From positions 415,906,044 to 415,970,043 of the forward strand of contig NC_080671.1 of assembly GCF_030247195.1 (NCBI RefSeq): DNA of 64,000 nucleotides, in the 5' to 3' direction. Source of the DNA: Topomyia yanbarensis. Lineage: Eukaryota; Arthropoda; Insecta; Diptera; Culicidae. Position numbers and translations under genes: made by a program. Position 1 is the stretch's first letter; each line of letters opens with the position of its first letter. Shown here in pieces: positions 22,072 through 33,259 of the stretch. Under the pieces are notes generated by a model. The model was not told the DNA's origin. It saw nothing but the letters and a program-made list of their open reading frames with translations, and ran no database searches.

Positions 22072-23121
22072 ATGGAAACAAGAGTGAGGAAAAACACGGT
22101 AAAATTGGTGTTCCCAGCAGGAAGCAAAGCCCCAGTCCACTTGGAAGTGCTCCGTTTTGCACTGTCCCATCTGAAAATTCCACCGGCTGATCTGCATTCG
22201 GTCTACAGAGATGAGAACGAAAATCGATTCTACCTAAAGTTCGGAGATGAGGTTATGTTTGCATCCTTTGTCAGGAACCTTGAAGAAACCTACACTTTTC
22301 CTTACAACGATGGAACGACCGCACATATCCAGTTAGAAATGGCCAGCAGAATCTTCAGGTACGTGCGAATCTTCAGTCTACCACCCGAGATCGATGATAT
22401 CGTGCTTGGTCAATTCGGCACCATTCGACAGCACGTGAAAGAGCGTTTTGCTGCAGAACACGGTGTCAACATTTTCACTGGAATTCGAGGAGTACACATG
22501 GAGGTCGCTAAAAATAACCCCCCACACATTTACATCGGTCATTTTCGGGCTAGAATCTACAACGACGAACTCAAGAACAAGTGTCTCATGTGCAAAGCTG
22601 AAGGGCATATCAAAGTCAACTGCCCACGCTTAGCTATAAATTCAAACAGACTCGCTGAAACATCGTACGCCGCGGTAACCGGAGGTCGCAAACCCGAGAA
22701 CAACACTGTACCGAAGCCTATAATGGAGTCTCCCAATGACAAAAGGGAAACAACGAAACCCAGCGAAGATCAAGAACGGATGAACGCACCGCAACTCGAC
22801 ACTAATGCTGTGGGAAGTGTGACGGCAAAAGCAACGGAAAAAGATAAAACGCTAGAAATCGCATCAGCAGTGGAAGCCACATCGGGTATGCAGGAAGACA
22901 ACGAGCGAAACGTGGAACAAATGGATGTCGATTCAAATAATACTGGACAAAAGCGGACACTACCGAGTTCGTCTTCTGAAGAGGACGCTGCGAATGGGGG
23001 GGCATTCCTCAAGATTGATAAAAAACGAGGTAAGAAAGGAGTTAAACCAGTTACAGAGCTACCAACACAGGCATTACAAACAAGATCAATGTCAAAGTCA
23101 TTAGAAACTAAGTCACAGTAA
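22072..23121 (+). CDS. ORF1 protein of the L1/Tx1-like element
   Basis: An intact frame of 349 residues from an ATG. The N-terminal half (about 1-165) has the alternating basic and hydrophobic pattern of an RNA-binding, RRM-like domain; this is inferred. A CCHC knuckle (CLMCKAEGHIKVNC, C-x2-C-x4-H-x4-C) follows at about 180. The C-terminal 150 residues are acidic, Ser/Thr/Asn-rich and probably disordered. It would bind the element's own RNA. It is much better kept than ORF2, which has several frameshifts. Confidence 0.75.
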   Translation: METRVRKNTVKLVFPAGSKAPVHLEVLRFALSHLKIPPADLHSVYRDENENRFYLKFGDEVMFASFVRNLEETYTFPYNDGTTAHIQLEMASRIFRYVRIFSLPPEIDDIVLGQFGTIRQHVKERFAAEHGVNIFTGIRGVHMEVAKNNPPHIYIGHFRARIYNDELKNKCLMCKAEGHIKVNCPRLAINSNRLAETSYAAVTGGRKPENNTVPKPIMESPNDKRETTKPSEDQERMNAPQLDTNAVGSVTAKATEKDKTLEIASAVEATSGMQEDNERNVEQMDVDSNNTGQKRTLPSSSSEEDAANGGAFLKIDKKRGKKGVKPVTELPTQALQTRSMSKSLETKSQ

Positions 23122-23145
23122 CCACACTCTTACATTCAAAATTTT

Positions 23146-23876
23146 TGTTCGAAAAATAGCCACACTTAATATCAATGCTTTGAACACCAATACGAAAAAA
23201 GCTCTTCTGAGGGATTTTGTATGGGACTATGATTTAGATGCAGTATTTTTACAAGAAGTCTCATTTGAGGACTTTGGATTTATTTCTTCTCACATGGCTT
23301 TTGTAAATATTAGTGATGATTTTAAGGGGACAGCTATTCTGCTCCGAAAAATAATTGATCCTGTTAGCATGCTTTTAAACCCTAATGGTAGAATAACATC
23401 AATTGTCTTCGATAATACCAACTTTATCAACATTTATGCACATTCCGGTAGTCAATATCGTAAGGAACGTGATAAATTATTCACGGAAGATATCATTCCG
23501 CATTTGTCTAATGTGCACATGAATATATTGCTGGGCGATTTTAATTGTATAATCGATGCTGCAGATTCGAACTCCACTATCAAAAACATTAGTCACGGGT
23601 TGAAGCATATTGTATCTACTCTCCAAATGACAGATATTGGGAAATCAGTAAATAATGTATCATACACCTTCCACAGGGCTGGCTCAATGGCAAGACTTGA
23701 TAGAATATACGGTCCGCGCAACTTCCCAAACTGTGTCAAGTCATTTGAAGTTTCCCCGACTGTTATTTCGGACCATCACTCGATTGTAATGAAATATAAT
23801 CTTTCCAAGGACGAGGGTTTTGGAAAATAAATCCAAGTCTACTTGACATTCCTGATACAACGCATAGGTTCAGAGA
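23146..23876 (+). pseudogene. ORF2 endonuclease part of the L1/Tx1-like element
   Basis: Open in one frame to 23830, with APE-endonuclease motifs in order: TLNINAL (Asn), LQEV (catalytic Glu), ILLGDFN (Asp/Asn), RLDRIYG and SDHHSIV (the final Asp-His). A one-base shift near 23815 is needed to continue into FWKINPSLLD, a motif typical of the linker after L1 endonucleases. The frame is then cut by the transposon at 23885. No ATG was found at its start. Confidence 0.75.
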
Positions 23877-24959
23877 ACTATATACAGGCCCGTAGCCAGG
23901 ATTTTGTTTCGGGAGGGGCTTAAAAAAATTTGCATAAAGCTTTTAATTCTGACAATTTGATATAGTCACTAGAAACTAAATTAAATTTTGAAAAGTTCAT
24001 AATGAAATCAATTCCAAATCAAAGACAATCCTAAAAATATGTTGTCACAAGAAAGGTTATAGTACTTACTCTCGTTACAACAAAGTATATTCTAGAGTTC
24101 ACAGTATTTATGCGCTAACCGAATATGACAATGCTTGACGGTGCTGGAAAACACTAGGTGTTCCAAACTACACCTTTAAAAGGCGTAGAAGATGCTAAAC
24201 CGAAATGAGTAGAAAAATATCCATAAAATGTTCGAACGAAGAGAATGTCGAAATTCGTACAAAATCTTCTGATTTAGCAAGCGATTTGTAGATGCGCAGA
24301 GACGGTTCAACTTCTATTTTCTTTGTCTGGTGTTCTGCGAGTATTACCAGTTCCAAGGCATCATGCTAACACAATTTTTTGATATATTCTATTTAAATGA
24401 AACTATTTTCAAGACTAGCCTTGGTCGGGTAGATTAGAACCCCAGTTAGGAAGGATTTTTGGTAATCAATAGGATCAAAATATAAATTTAAATGATTAAA
24501 TCAACTGAAGGAAACTGCCCACATTTTAATTGATTAAAGAAAATTGTCTACAAATCGAATGAAAACACTGATTACTAATATCTTCTAATTTTCCTTCAAA
24601 TCGCCAGTCGCCGTGCATGTGTCGTTCACCGTGCAGTTTCAAAATCACGAAATTTAAAGAACTAGCTCCCTAAATCCATCGGAGAGATCCAGATCCCAAA
24701 TCCTTTCGTTTCATCGTTTTATTGAAACATTCCAACTAAAGTTGAATCAAAATTTTAAATACACCGTAAGTTGATCATATAACGTGCACTGGTGCCAAAC
24801 AAATGTCCTCAACTACTTATTCTCGTTTTGTTGGTAATAGTTTTATATTATTTCTAAATTGTGACGTATTTAGATAGGTATTTTTACGGTGACTATGAGG
24901 GCGGTTTTCATTTTGATGAAAAAACAGGATTTGAAGTCACGTCAAATCCACCTAAACGC

Positions 24960-26232
24960 ACGGTAACTGGGGACTTGACGGTACGTGAAATTTGTTAAAT
25001 GTATTACCAAAAGAACTAGAAGGTCTACCTTCTGATGTCGCAAAAAGCAGAAGCAAAAAAAATTGCTACGCTATAGCAGGCTACAGGCACCAGTGAATCA
25101 AGCTAGCTATTGTTCTATATCAGTGCACATACAAATTGTATCGTTGCCCCCGGCTGCGGAGTAAAATGAGTTTGCCAAATGACGCAAAAGTGCCTGTGCT
25201 ACGGGATAACACGAATAGTTAAGGATGTGGAACAATTAGTTAAAGTGAAAATGGAGCTTAATCTCGCTGAAGTTACCTACATTCAGCTACATCACGTAAA
25301 AACTGTGTTTTGATCACGTTTAGAAGCTTAGCACAGGCCGAAAACTTTATTGCAAAGAACAACATGCAACACGAGGTCGAATTTAATAACACCAGAATCA
25401 AGATCCCCGTGCATATAGAAAACGACATGGTGGACGTGCGTATCCATGATTTGGCCCCGCGCACGAAGGAGGATTTCATCAAACAAATCATGTCGCAATA
25501 TGGAGAAGTAGAATCTATTACGAATGACACCTGGAGAAATTTTTTCTCCGGCATTCCCAATGGCGTTCGTATTGTGAGAATGCGAGTGACTAAACCAATA
25601 CCTTCTTACATGACTATCGAATGCAAATCACCGAAGGATGGCGTGACCTATAAGCAAACAACGCTAATTACATATCCCGGGCAGACCCCAACATGCCAAT
25701 TCTGTAACTATACAGCCTACTACGGAAAAACATGCGCCGAAGCAACTAGTCAAAACTCATCTACTACAGCCAACTCTAACAAGCAGCCACCGATACCTTC
25801 AGATAAACCTAAAACAACGATCCAATTACCCAATAATGCAGGTACAACGACCACGACAACCGCTCCCAAACCAACAACTAGCATCGCCAATAAAGAAGCA
25901 AATACCGATGAAGACGGATATACAACAGCGACCCATAAGAACAAGAAACAAATAAGAACCTCTGATCGTGAACAGGAAGAAAGCAGTACCGACGACGACA
26001 TGGACGGGAACGATAACGCGAGAGAAGGCAGACTGAATGACCACCAAGCGGCCTCACCGCCAAGGAAAAAGATCTCAACACGCAGCAGCAAACTGCGTCA
26101 ACAAGATCTGGCAGACCGACATTCTTAGAATTTTTTTATTTTTACTTATTGTAAAAAAAATTAAAAGACCCACGGATCAGTTGTGCTAACGCATTGAGCC
26201 GTTTCAAATAAAATTTTAGATTGAAAAAAAAA
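24960..26232 (+). mobile_element. Gag-only non-LTR retroelement copy
   Basis: A leader, one gag frame (25251-26128), then a 3' UTR of only about 100 bases ending in AAATAAAATTTTAGATTG and a short poly(A) (26224-26232). No reverse transcriptase lies between gag and the tail. The 3' end resembles those at 40399-40450 and 14793-14840 (AAATAAA shortly before the A tract, GAGCC(G) motif). The 5' limit and TSD could not be fixed; 24960 is an estimate. Confidence 0.6.
25251..26128 (+). pseudogene. Gag protein of the gag-only retroelement (frameshift near the start)
   Basis: An ATG at 25251 opens a frame that ends at a TGA at 25311. The main frame then runs about 272 codons to 26128, so a 1- or 2-base indel lies near 25309. 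Conserved blocks shared with 41344-41700 and 40822-41145: HIENDMVDVRIHDLAPRT, QYGEVESI, TWRNFFSGIPNGVRIVRMRV and a QTPTCQFCNY half-knuckle. The second half of the knuckle lacks the usual His (YYGKTC). The C-terminus is Thr/Asn/Asp-rich and ends with SPPRKKISTR, also found near 40560. It probably bound nucleic acid. Confidence 0.65.
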
Positions 26233-27429
26233 GAAATATTATAAATATGAACAAGCTCAATAATTTCAGCATCTCTTTATTCCGACATATGAACGGGTAT
26301 ACATCGCACTTACTTCACCTCTGTCGAAGAGTAACGTAGGTGTAAGGCCAACTTTCTTTGATGATTTCTGTTGTTCTGTAGTTGAGTGCCCAGAAAATAT
26401 AGAACAGCTGCTCTTGGGTCGATTTCAATTTATTTATTATTTTTTCTCTCTTTTTCTTCGTGATCTCTGCTCATCTCTCTCATTTTATTCCATAACGAAC
26501 ACAAATAAAACGAAAACATGAAATCGAAACATTAATCCCAATTTATTGACTGTAGACTCAACTAGTTACAACATTTTAGTCGCTCTCCGTGATAGGCTAC
26601 TGATGTTTGTTCACTGTATCGTCACGTCGTTTTTAGACTTACATGGACATTAATTGGAAACCATCGAAAGAGACAGAAATGCTGCTGCTTACAACATTAA
26701 GTTTATTATGATTGATTGACTAATATGTGGTTTAGCATCTATTGACATCCGTTGAAAAGTAAGGATAAAATCACAACAGATAGTCCTACCGCTACTATGT
26801 ACGTTTCTGTATGTGAACAACATTAGTAATATACGACGATATACAATTCTTGGGTTGATGAACACCTCAGAAAAACCGCTGTTTTACCACTTTTTGGCTT
26901 GTTTATTTTTTGGCATTTTTCTTGCTTATTGTTCGATTGTTTAAAATATCACTACTTTGCGGACTAATAATGTTTAAATACGGACCGCATTCTCCGCATA
27001 AAATGAAATTGAGTGTCAACAGAAATACTATTGCATTAAAATGACGCGAAAACAAAAACTGTCTTCTCGACTATATTGTCATCAACTAACGGAAATGTTT
27101 TTGTCTAGCACGCTTGAGTGAGATGCCTGATGTTTCTACTAAGCGTACAGTGCACTAACCTATTACAGAAATTCAATCTGCTTATGCTTTAACTAACTTT
27201 ATTCTGGCTAATATATAACATAATATCTGAGTTTTGTTAGACACAACCACTAGCGATAAAGTTCTCATTTTGGGACAGTTTTTGAGCTCACTTTTCTATA
27301 AAACTTCTGCAATTTTATTATATATTTCGTTTATTTTATTCGGTTCAATGCATTAGCTAAATGAAGCCTTGTGTCTTCAATATATTTCCATGATGTGAAC
27401 AATGAAAGTGATAAAACGTAAATGGTTGT
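26233..27429. other. Interior of the 23885-28555 transposon with no recognisable gene
   Basis: AT-rich DNA without long frames. No transposase motif was seen on either strand. It may be eroded transposon sequence or an older insertion. Confidence 0.45.
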
Positions 27430-28010
27430 CCTACAGATCTCGTGCGAACAACTAGCGATTGCATGTGGAGAACTATTTACTAGGCTGAGAAATATTTTTC
27501 CTAACCAACAGTGTCGCGGTGGTGTTCATTTCTATCTCGTACACTTCCTTATCATCATAGTGGTTACTGCCATGTCCATGTTCGCAAATTTCTGACGGGT
27601 CACGAGTGTCGACTTCCTCAATGATGGTGCCGACCGTTGATTTTGAGATACTAGACGCAGTTTTTGCCGTCAATATTATCCGAACAGCAGCCAAAATTTG
27701 GCAAATGTTTGTTTTTCAGGAAATGGTTTTGGAGACTATGTATATGCAAAGATATAATGTGTAAAATAATACTATCGCATTCAGTTTTTACGTGCAGGGT
27801 CAGGTTGGAGGAAATATGTCTGTTCACCTAGATTTTCACCACAAAAACACCATTTAATATACTTCCTAGATGTGTCCTTTATAATGAATACCATTTTTTC
27901 CAAATGTGACAGGAATCTTTTAATAGCCACGGTGCAAGTAAGTGGTATCAGATCTTGTAGCCGAGCATTGATTTTCTCATCGTCCATATATATGAGGATC
28001 AACCACATGT
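27430..28010 (-). pseudogene. Second gag fragment inside the transposon
   Basis: Minus-strand frames at 27781-28008 and 27473-27694 resemble the gag at 25251-26128. IYMDDEKINARLQDLIPLT lines up with its HIENDMVDVRIHDLAPRT block, and AAVRIILTAKTASSISKSTV matches a minus-strand segment near 40740-40830. The C-terminal nucleotides (27430-27500) match 40500-40570. The pieces are separated by a deletion and frameshifts. This is a further diverged copy of the same gag type. Confidence 0.5.
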
Positions 28011-28452
28011 TACAAATTGTTATGCAAAATGACTGGTTTCGCCTGGGCTAATTTGTTAAATGGCATCAGCACTGAACGCCTGACATGGTTAAACTCGTTA
28101 AAGGCGATGTTCGTAAGCATAACCTCCATAATCACCTTCAGCAAATATTTCACATCATTAATGTTGCTCCAACCAAATACGGAGGCTATTGACTTCAGGT
28201 CTTTTCGCATAAGATCGTATTTGGCTGGAGCACTACTTCTTGCTTCTGCGACTCAATCATTCGACAGATCCCCACAGCAAGAATTAAAGTAACAGTTTCG
28301 TTTGTCTTCCGACGAGTCACACAATATGAAGGGAACTGTTTTATCACACTCAGCATACTGAGTAGATATCCTGACCGCTGTCTTCGGTGGTTCGAAATAG
28401 CAATCTTCCTCACAATTCTCGCATTAATTTGTTGAAACCAAACAAGATACAA
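28011..28452 (-). other. Unidentified open frames near the right end of the transposon
   Basis: Two overlapping minus-strand frames (85 and 66 codons) whose products match no family I recognise. They lie directly upstream of the gag fragment on the same strand, so they may be its decayed N-terminal region or a remnant of the transposase. Function is unknown. Confidence 0.3.
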
Positions 28453-28563
28453 TTTTTTTAAGAGTCACCGAAAAACATGTTGTTTCTTAAATTTATTTTT
28501 GAAAATTTTCGGGGGGGGCTTTAGCCCCCTAGCCCCCCCTCTGGCTACGTGCCTGACTATATA

Positions 28564-31500
28564 GAACATTAAAGCGACAGACATGTTTCTCAGAAAATTT
28601 TAACGTTTGGTGGAATATTAATTTAAAAAATAAAGCTAGATTCTTTTTAAATCAGAAAGCTTTAATATAAACAATCAGATCCGCGCGGAGAAATCATTTT
28701 TGTACAGTTGCTTGAAGCAACTACCAACAACATTCAATGACGAAACAGAACTTTCATTCATAAAATCTAAACTAATGAGAATAGAAAATGACAGAATTTC
28801 AAATTACAGTATGAAATGTCAACCAAACACACTGCTCGAAGGAGAACGTCTGAGCTTTTTCCAAATATTATCAAAGCTAAACAAAGGTCACGGAAACAAT
28901 TCTCTGAAGCTCAGGGTAAACGGAATAGTAACATCAGACTCAAAAATTTTGAAAGCTTTTCTAGTTGAACACTTCAAGAGCATTTACACACAAGAACTAT
29001 ACGATCCGACAGGTGTCGAAGAGGTGTTGGACAACGTTGATAAGCACTTAGATTTGAATGATCAAAACTCACTGAAACGTCCAATAACAATAGACGAATT
29101 CGATCTAGCCCTGAAGCAAGTAGCAAAAAAGAAAAGTCCAGGTCCGGATAGGCTAACGTACGATTTTTACGAAACATTTAATGAGCAGATAAAAAATGAC
29201 CTCTGAAGGTATTTTAACATTGATTCCCAAAAAGGGCGATTCCCACGATATATTCAACCGGCGTCCGATATCAATGCTTAATTATGACTACAAGTTGTTT
29301 ACAAAAATTTTAATGAATAGATTACAACCACTGATGCAAAAACTAATTGGACCAGGACAAGCCGCTTGTGTTCCAGAAAAATCCTGCACTTACAATTTGA
29401 GGTTGTTACGAAATCTAGTTATAAGGTCCCAACAAACAAAACATTTAAAAGGTTTACTAATAACTCTTGATCTAGACAAAGCATTCGATACGGTTTGCCA
29501 TGCCTTTTTGTGGGCCGTTCTGGAGCGTTTTCAGTTCCCTCAAAACTTCATCCTATGCCTAAAAAATTTATACCGAATAGCAACATCAAAAATTTTGTTT
29601 AACGGGTTTTTCACAGAATCAATAAAAATTGCTTCATCCGTACGACAAGGCTGCCCTTTAAGCATGACACTCTTTGTGTTATATATCGAACCTTTAATTC
29701 GTATGATTCACAGAAATATTAAGGGTATATTGATAGACAATGTTTTCATCAAAATTATTGCAGACGACATAAACATTTTCGTTATTAACAATAATGAATT
29801 CGACGTAGTCTTGGCACTCATCAACTACTTTAGTATTTATTCTAAAGTAAAATTGAATCTTTATAAATCTCAGTATATGAGATTTAATAATTGTGTATCT
29901 GGACCACACTTACTCAGAGAGGTTAACAAATTTAAAATTCTAGGTGTATATTTCACAATGAATTTTAAATAAATGGTGGAAATTAATTTTAGTGAAACAA
30001 TTAGAAAGGCAAAATACTTGATTAGTCTCCATTGCAAACGAAATTTAAATTATTTCCAAAAGGTAACCATTCTGAATTGCTACATTCTGTCAAAATTTTG
30101 GTACGTGGCTCAAATTTTCCCAGCCGAAAATAAACATATTGGACAGATACGGAAGCTTTGCAGAAATATGATATTCAACGCACAAATATTCAAAGTAGAA
30201 TTACAGCAACTGTACCTAAGTGCTGATAAAGGTGGTTTAGCTTTGATGGACCCTGAATGCAAAATGAAAGCGTTGTACATCAAGAATTTAGTTTTTGCTA
30301 GAAATGAACAACAGATTGGCAATTTTATGGTGGCACAGGCTAACAACAGAACTTTAACAAGAAACGCTAGAGAATGGATAAATTTAGCAAATGAAAAAAA
30401 GCAACAGGATGGAATAAACACGTGCACTGCTATTTACACAAGCCTGATAAGCGATTTAAAAATCGTTCCGAAAATTGAGAGGAAACTTCCAGGTCTTCAA
30501 GGGGTCTTATTTGGGAAAATCTGAACGCGAGTTTTTTAACAACAAATGGTAAACAGGCGCTTTTTTATGTTTTGAATGACATTGTTCCCCATAAAGAAAA
30601 ACTACATCGCCATACCATACCGTCGCTGTTGTGCTATCTTATGACAAACGCCATTTTGGGGTAAACTGAGTTAGATATGCCACATTACTTGTTTGAAAAA
30701 TCTCTACAAAGTGGCGTTTTCAGAATTTTGAAATTCTACTTGGTTACTTAGATATAGCTAGAAACATGATAAGAATTTGTGAGTTTTTTGCTTCAAATCA
30801 CTACATCTAGGGATTGGCTCAAGTTATATTGAAGTTTTAGACGGTTTTATGTGTGAAAATGTCTGAGGAACACAATGGCATAAACATTTTTGAAAGAAAA
30901 TTATACGAGTTGTGAGAAAAACACAGTTTTAGTTTTGAACTGGAAATAAAATATATTTGGCAACACTGTAAACAAGACTAATCATTTTTTCTAGATTCCC
31001 TGACTCATTTCCTTCAAAATGCATTTCACCGAATGTTTATAGACCATATGAACCCAAAGATATGAATAAAAGTTAAAAAGTGATGATTTTTTTCTATGGA
31101 AAATTTTCCATGCACGATTATGACACGTCATACAAATTTTGTCATCAATACACGCCTATGACACGTGTGAGTGCGACTTTTGTTTACATTCATAGTAAAA
31201 ACTCGCAACATAGTCAACCGATCTTCGTAATATTTGAGAGATTAATGCAGAACAGATAGAAGCATCAATTGTCTTCTTTGGATTGTTTATACCATTTATA
31301 AGTTTCAAGATATTCAATCTCAAACTTTAAAAATCGTTTTTCTCGAAATGTGCTAAATGGCGCTTGTCATAAGATAGCACAACAGCGACGATACGTGGTA
31401 CATTTTCAAATTCATGCGATGTTTGTGGAGTAGAGGACTCGTGTAAACATCGTATAAAAGAATGCAGAATTTCAAGCACAATTTGGAAATGGACAACGGA
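28564..31500 (+). pseudogene. ORF2 reverse transcriptase and C-terminus of the L1/Tx1-like element
   Basis: Broken into frames at 28700-29206, 29196-29972 and 29973-30524. Motifs: KKSPGPDRLTYDFYETF, LTLIPKKGD, RRPISMLNYDYKLFTKIL, ITLDLDKAFDTV, SSVRQGCPLSMTLF and catalytic IADD. Lesions are a frameshift near 29195, an in-frame TAA at 29970-29972, and a frameshift near 30510. After the MITE at 30621-31390 the frame resumes with CDVCGVEDSC, His and a further EC, giving the C-x2-C-x6-H-x4-C knuckle seen at the C-terminus of L1-type ORF2. The copy is inactive. Confidence 0.8.
30621..31390. mobile_element. TIR element with 4-bp TSD inserted in the L1-like ORF2
   Basis: The left end CGTCGCTGTTGTGCTATC is the exact inverse of the right end GATAGCACAACAGCGACG. 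The TIR extends about 36 bases through ATGACAARCGCCATTT. ATAC precedes the left end (30617-30620) and follows the right end (31391-31394). Taking out the element and one ATAC brings the L1 reading frame back into register, which supports a 4-base duplication. The 770-base interior has no transposase. A related stretch without these ends lies at about 48330-48660. Confidence 0.75.
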
Positions 31501-31760
31501 AATAGTTAACCGGTTCTAGTATCACAGACCCAGAAGAGTTAATTTGTATAACGGTGAATCCTACTAGCAGGAATCAAAACGCAGGGTTGTGGCTTTGTGC
31601 CGAATCAATAGCTTATAACTTAAAGCACTACAACAATGGCTCATTGTATCATTTTCAAAGCAAAATTATAGATCTAAGATGGAATAATCGTACTTTGTTT
31701 AGGAAATACTTCGGAAAATGTTTGTTAAATCTGGTAATAAAGTTATTTAAAAAAAAGGCT

Positions 31761-32689
31761 TTCAAGCCCCTTGAACAGAGAGCGACAGAGGGAGAATGCG
31801 ATGAAAAAGACAGGTAGATATTTCAAAGTTTTCATTTGCATTAAAATAAATAGTGTGAAGTGTCTAGGCTATGTCGATAGCATAGAGGCGTGCATTCAGT
31901 TGATTATTATGCACTCTCTTTCCAGTAAATTCTTACAACTTGCATATTGTTTCGTTGGTAATTTTCGTTCAGGAAATAGGTATAAATAAGTCCTATACAA
32001 ACACATACTGTGAAAAAGAAATGGTTCAAACTATCAGGATGACAAAAAGAGCTAAATTTTCGCTACAGTTTTGAGATTAAAAAATGCGGTTGCTTTCGGT
32101 GATGCCACGAGTATAATTATATGAGCAATCTTTTATCTCACTACTAGGTGAAGTACTTCATGATCTGTGTATTAATATACCATCCAACATTTATCTCACG
32201 ATTGAACGCAAAGCCTAATCCAAGGAATATTTACAATAACTCTAGAAAAAATTTCAATATGAGCACATTATTTTGTCTTTGAAGTGAGCATATTGATTTT
32301 TGAGAAATATTTAGTTCATTCATTATAGAGGTAATTATCAAAATATTTTCAAAATCGAGTTCCTCGCAGCTTGTAGATGTGTTTTCATACCCTGACATTC
32401 AAAATCGGTTTAGTTTTGCCCCAAAAGTACTAGTAAAGCAATACTCTGTGGGAAAAGGGCTCCTTTTTAATTAGTGAAAATTGCCAAGCGGGAAATAAAA
32501 TTACAAAATGTTTAATATCTCCGCTGCTCGTTAACGTATCTTGACAATCCATAGCTTGTTAAAAAGGTATTTTTACAAGCCTTCTATTTATGTACACGAT
32601 GCAGGACAACATTGCTTTGTTCTGAAATTATTTGCTAAAACCTGGCTGTGTTTTGACAAAATCACCCATATCTCAGAAAGTAAACAACA
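31761..32689. other. No recognisable gene
   Basis: AT-rich spacer after the L1-like element. The short frames at 31554-31989 run across the element's 3' end and carry no domain. Confidence 0.5.
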
Positions 32690-32950
32690 TATCGAAAATC
32701 AAAATTTATAGTGTCAAATGGCAACGTTAGGCCTTTCATTTGAAACTAGTTTCATTAAGATCGGTTCAGCCAATGCTGAGATAATTACATGACATTTTGT
32801 ACATTCATACACACACACTTACACACACATACAGACATTGTCTCAATTTGTTGAGCTGAGTCGATTGGTATTCTCAGAGACTCAGCCCTCCGGGCCTTGG
32901 AAAAAGTTTTCAAAGTTTGAGCGAATTCTATACATTTCTTTTGTATAAGA
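32690..32950. repeat. Interspersed repeat B
   Basis: Carries GGCCTTTCATTTGAAAC, a CACACAC-rich stretch, GAGCTGAGTCGATTGGTAT, CTCAGCCCTCCGGGCC and the end AGCGAATTCTATRCATTTCTT. Matching pieces occur at 55310-55440 and 60885-60945. The core (GAGTCGA..GGTAT..GGCCC..GGGCC) is shared, inverted, with repeat A at 37480-40330, so A and B are probably one superfamily. Confidence 0.6.
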
Positions 32951-33031
32951 AATGTAAAAATAAAATAATCATTATTAATAAGTAAATTAACTTGCTCACG
33001 AGAAAACCACCAGAGAAACCCGTTTGCTCAC

Positions 33032-33252
33032 CCTAGCGTATATTCTTCTAGCAGCGAGGACCACAGTCCATCTTCATCCGGTTCTGTCCACTGTGCCGGG
33101 CCATGCTTTACAAAGGACTTGCGGCCACCTTTCTCCACGACGTAAATACCATCCACCCTTGTAATCAGCTGCGGCACCGCCATCCAGCCCACCAGCAGCA
33201 GCAACGGCCAACAGTTTAACCTCATTTTTCGTATCACGTTTTTAGCGCTCAT
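33032..33252 (-). CDS. First coding exon of an unidentified secreted protein
   Basis: An ATG at 33252 (a second at 33225) opens 73 codons that end in a good splice donor, CTAGG|GTGAGC, at 33031-33030. From the second Met, a hydrophobic core of about 12 residues (WPLLLLVGWMAV) and a small-residue site (RVDG) make a clear signal peptide. The mature start IYVVEKGGRKSFVKHG, then an acidic part ending SSLLEEYTLG, resembles a neuropeptide or hormone precursor, or another small secreted protein. Dibasic-type sites (GGRK) are present, but no known peptide was recognised. The next exon should lie at lower coordinates and was not found. Upstream codons in the same frame (to 33378) lack an ATG and are probably 5' UTR. 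Confidence 0.5.
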
Positions 33253-33259
33253 ATTTCCG

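Larger units (their letters stand above)
23885..28555. mobile_element. TIR transposon (hAT- or P-like), 8-bp TSD
   Basis: The left end CAGGCCCGTAGCCAG and the right end CTGGCTACGTGCCTG are inverted copies with one mismatch. ACTATATA is duplicated exactly on both sides (23877-23884 and 28556-28563). It lies inside ORF2 of an L1-like element. The 4,671-base interior holds two pieces of retroelement gag and a long stretch with no recognisable gene. I could not identify a transposase, so it is non-autonomous or its transposase is decayed. The 8-base duplication fits hAT or P superfamilies; the CAG...CTG ends favour hAT. Confidence 0.8.
21902..31752 (+). mobile_element. L1/Tx1-like non-LTR retrotransposon, split by two later insertions
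   Basis: ORF1 (22072-23121) is followed by a broken ORF2: endonuclease up to 23876, then, after a TIR transposon (23885-28555), the RT part (28564-30620). After a MITE (30621-31390) comes the C-terminal part, and an A-rich end near 31752. AAAAGGCT at 21894-21901 and 31753-31760 is a possible target duplication. Without the insertions it is about 4.4 kb. RT motifs (PKKGD, RPISMLNYDYKL, FTKILMNRL) and the APE endonuclease point to the L1/Tx1 group. A related fragment lies at 46960-48235. Confidence 0.75.

Noticed and set aside
23885..28555. LTR retrotransposon
   Set aside because: The ends are inverted, not direct, and the 8-base target duplication fits a DNA transposon.
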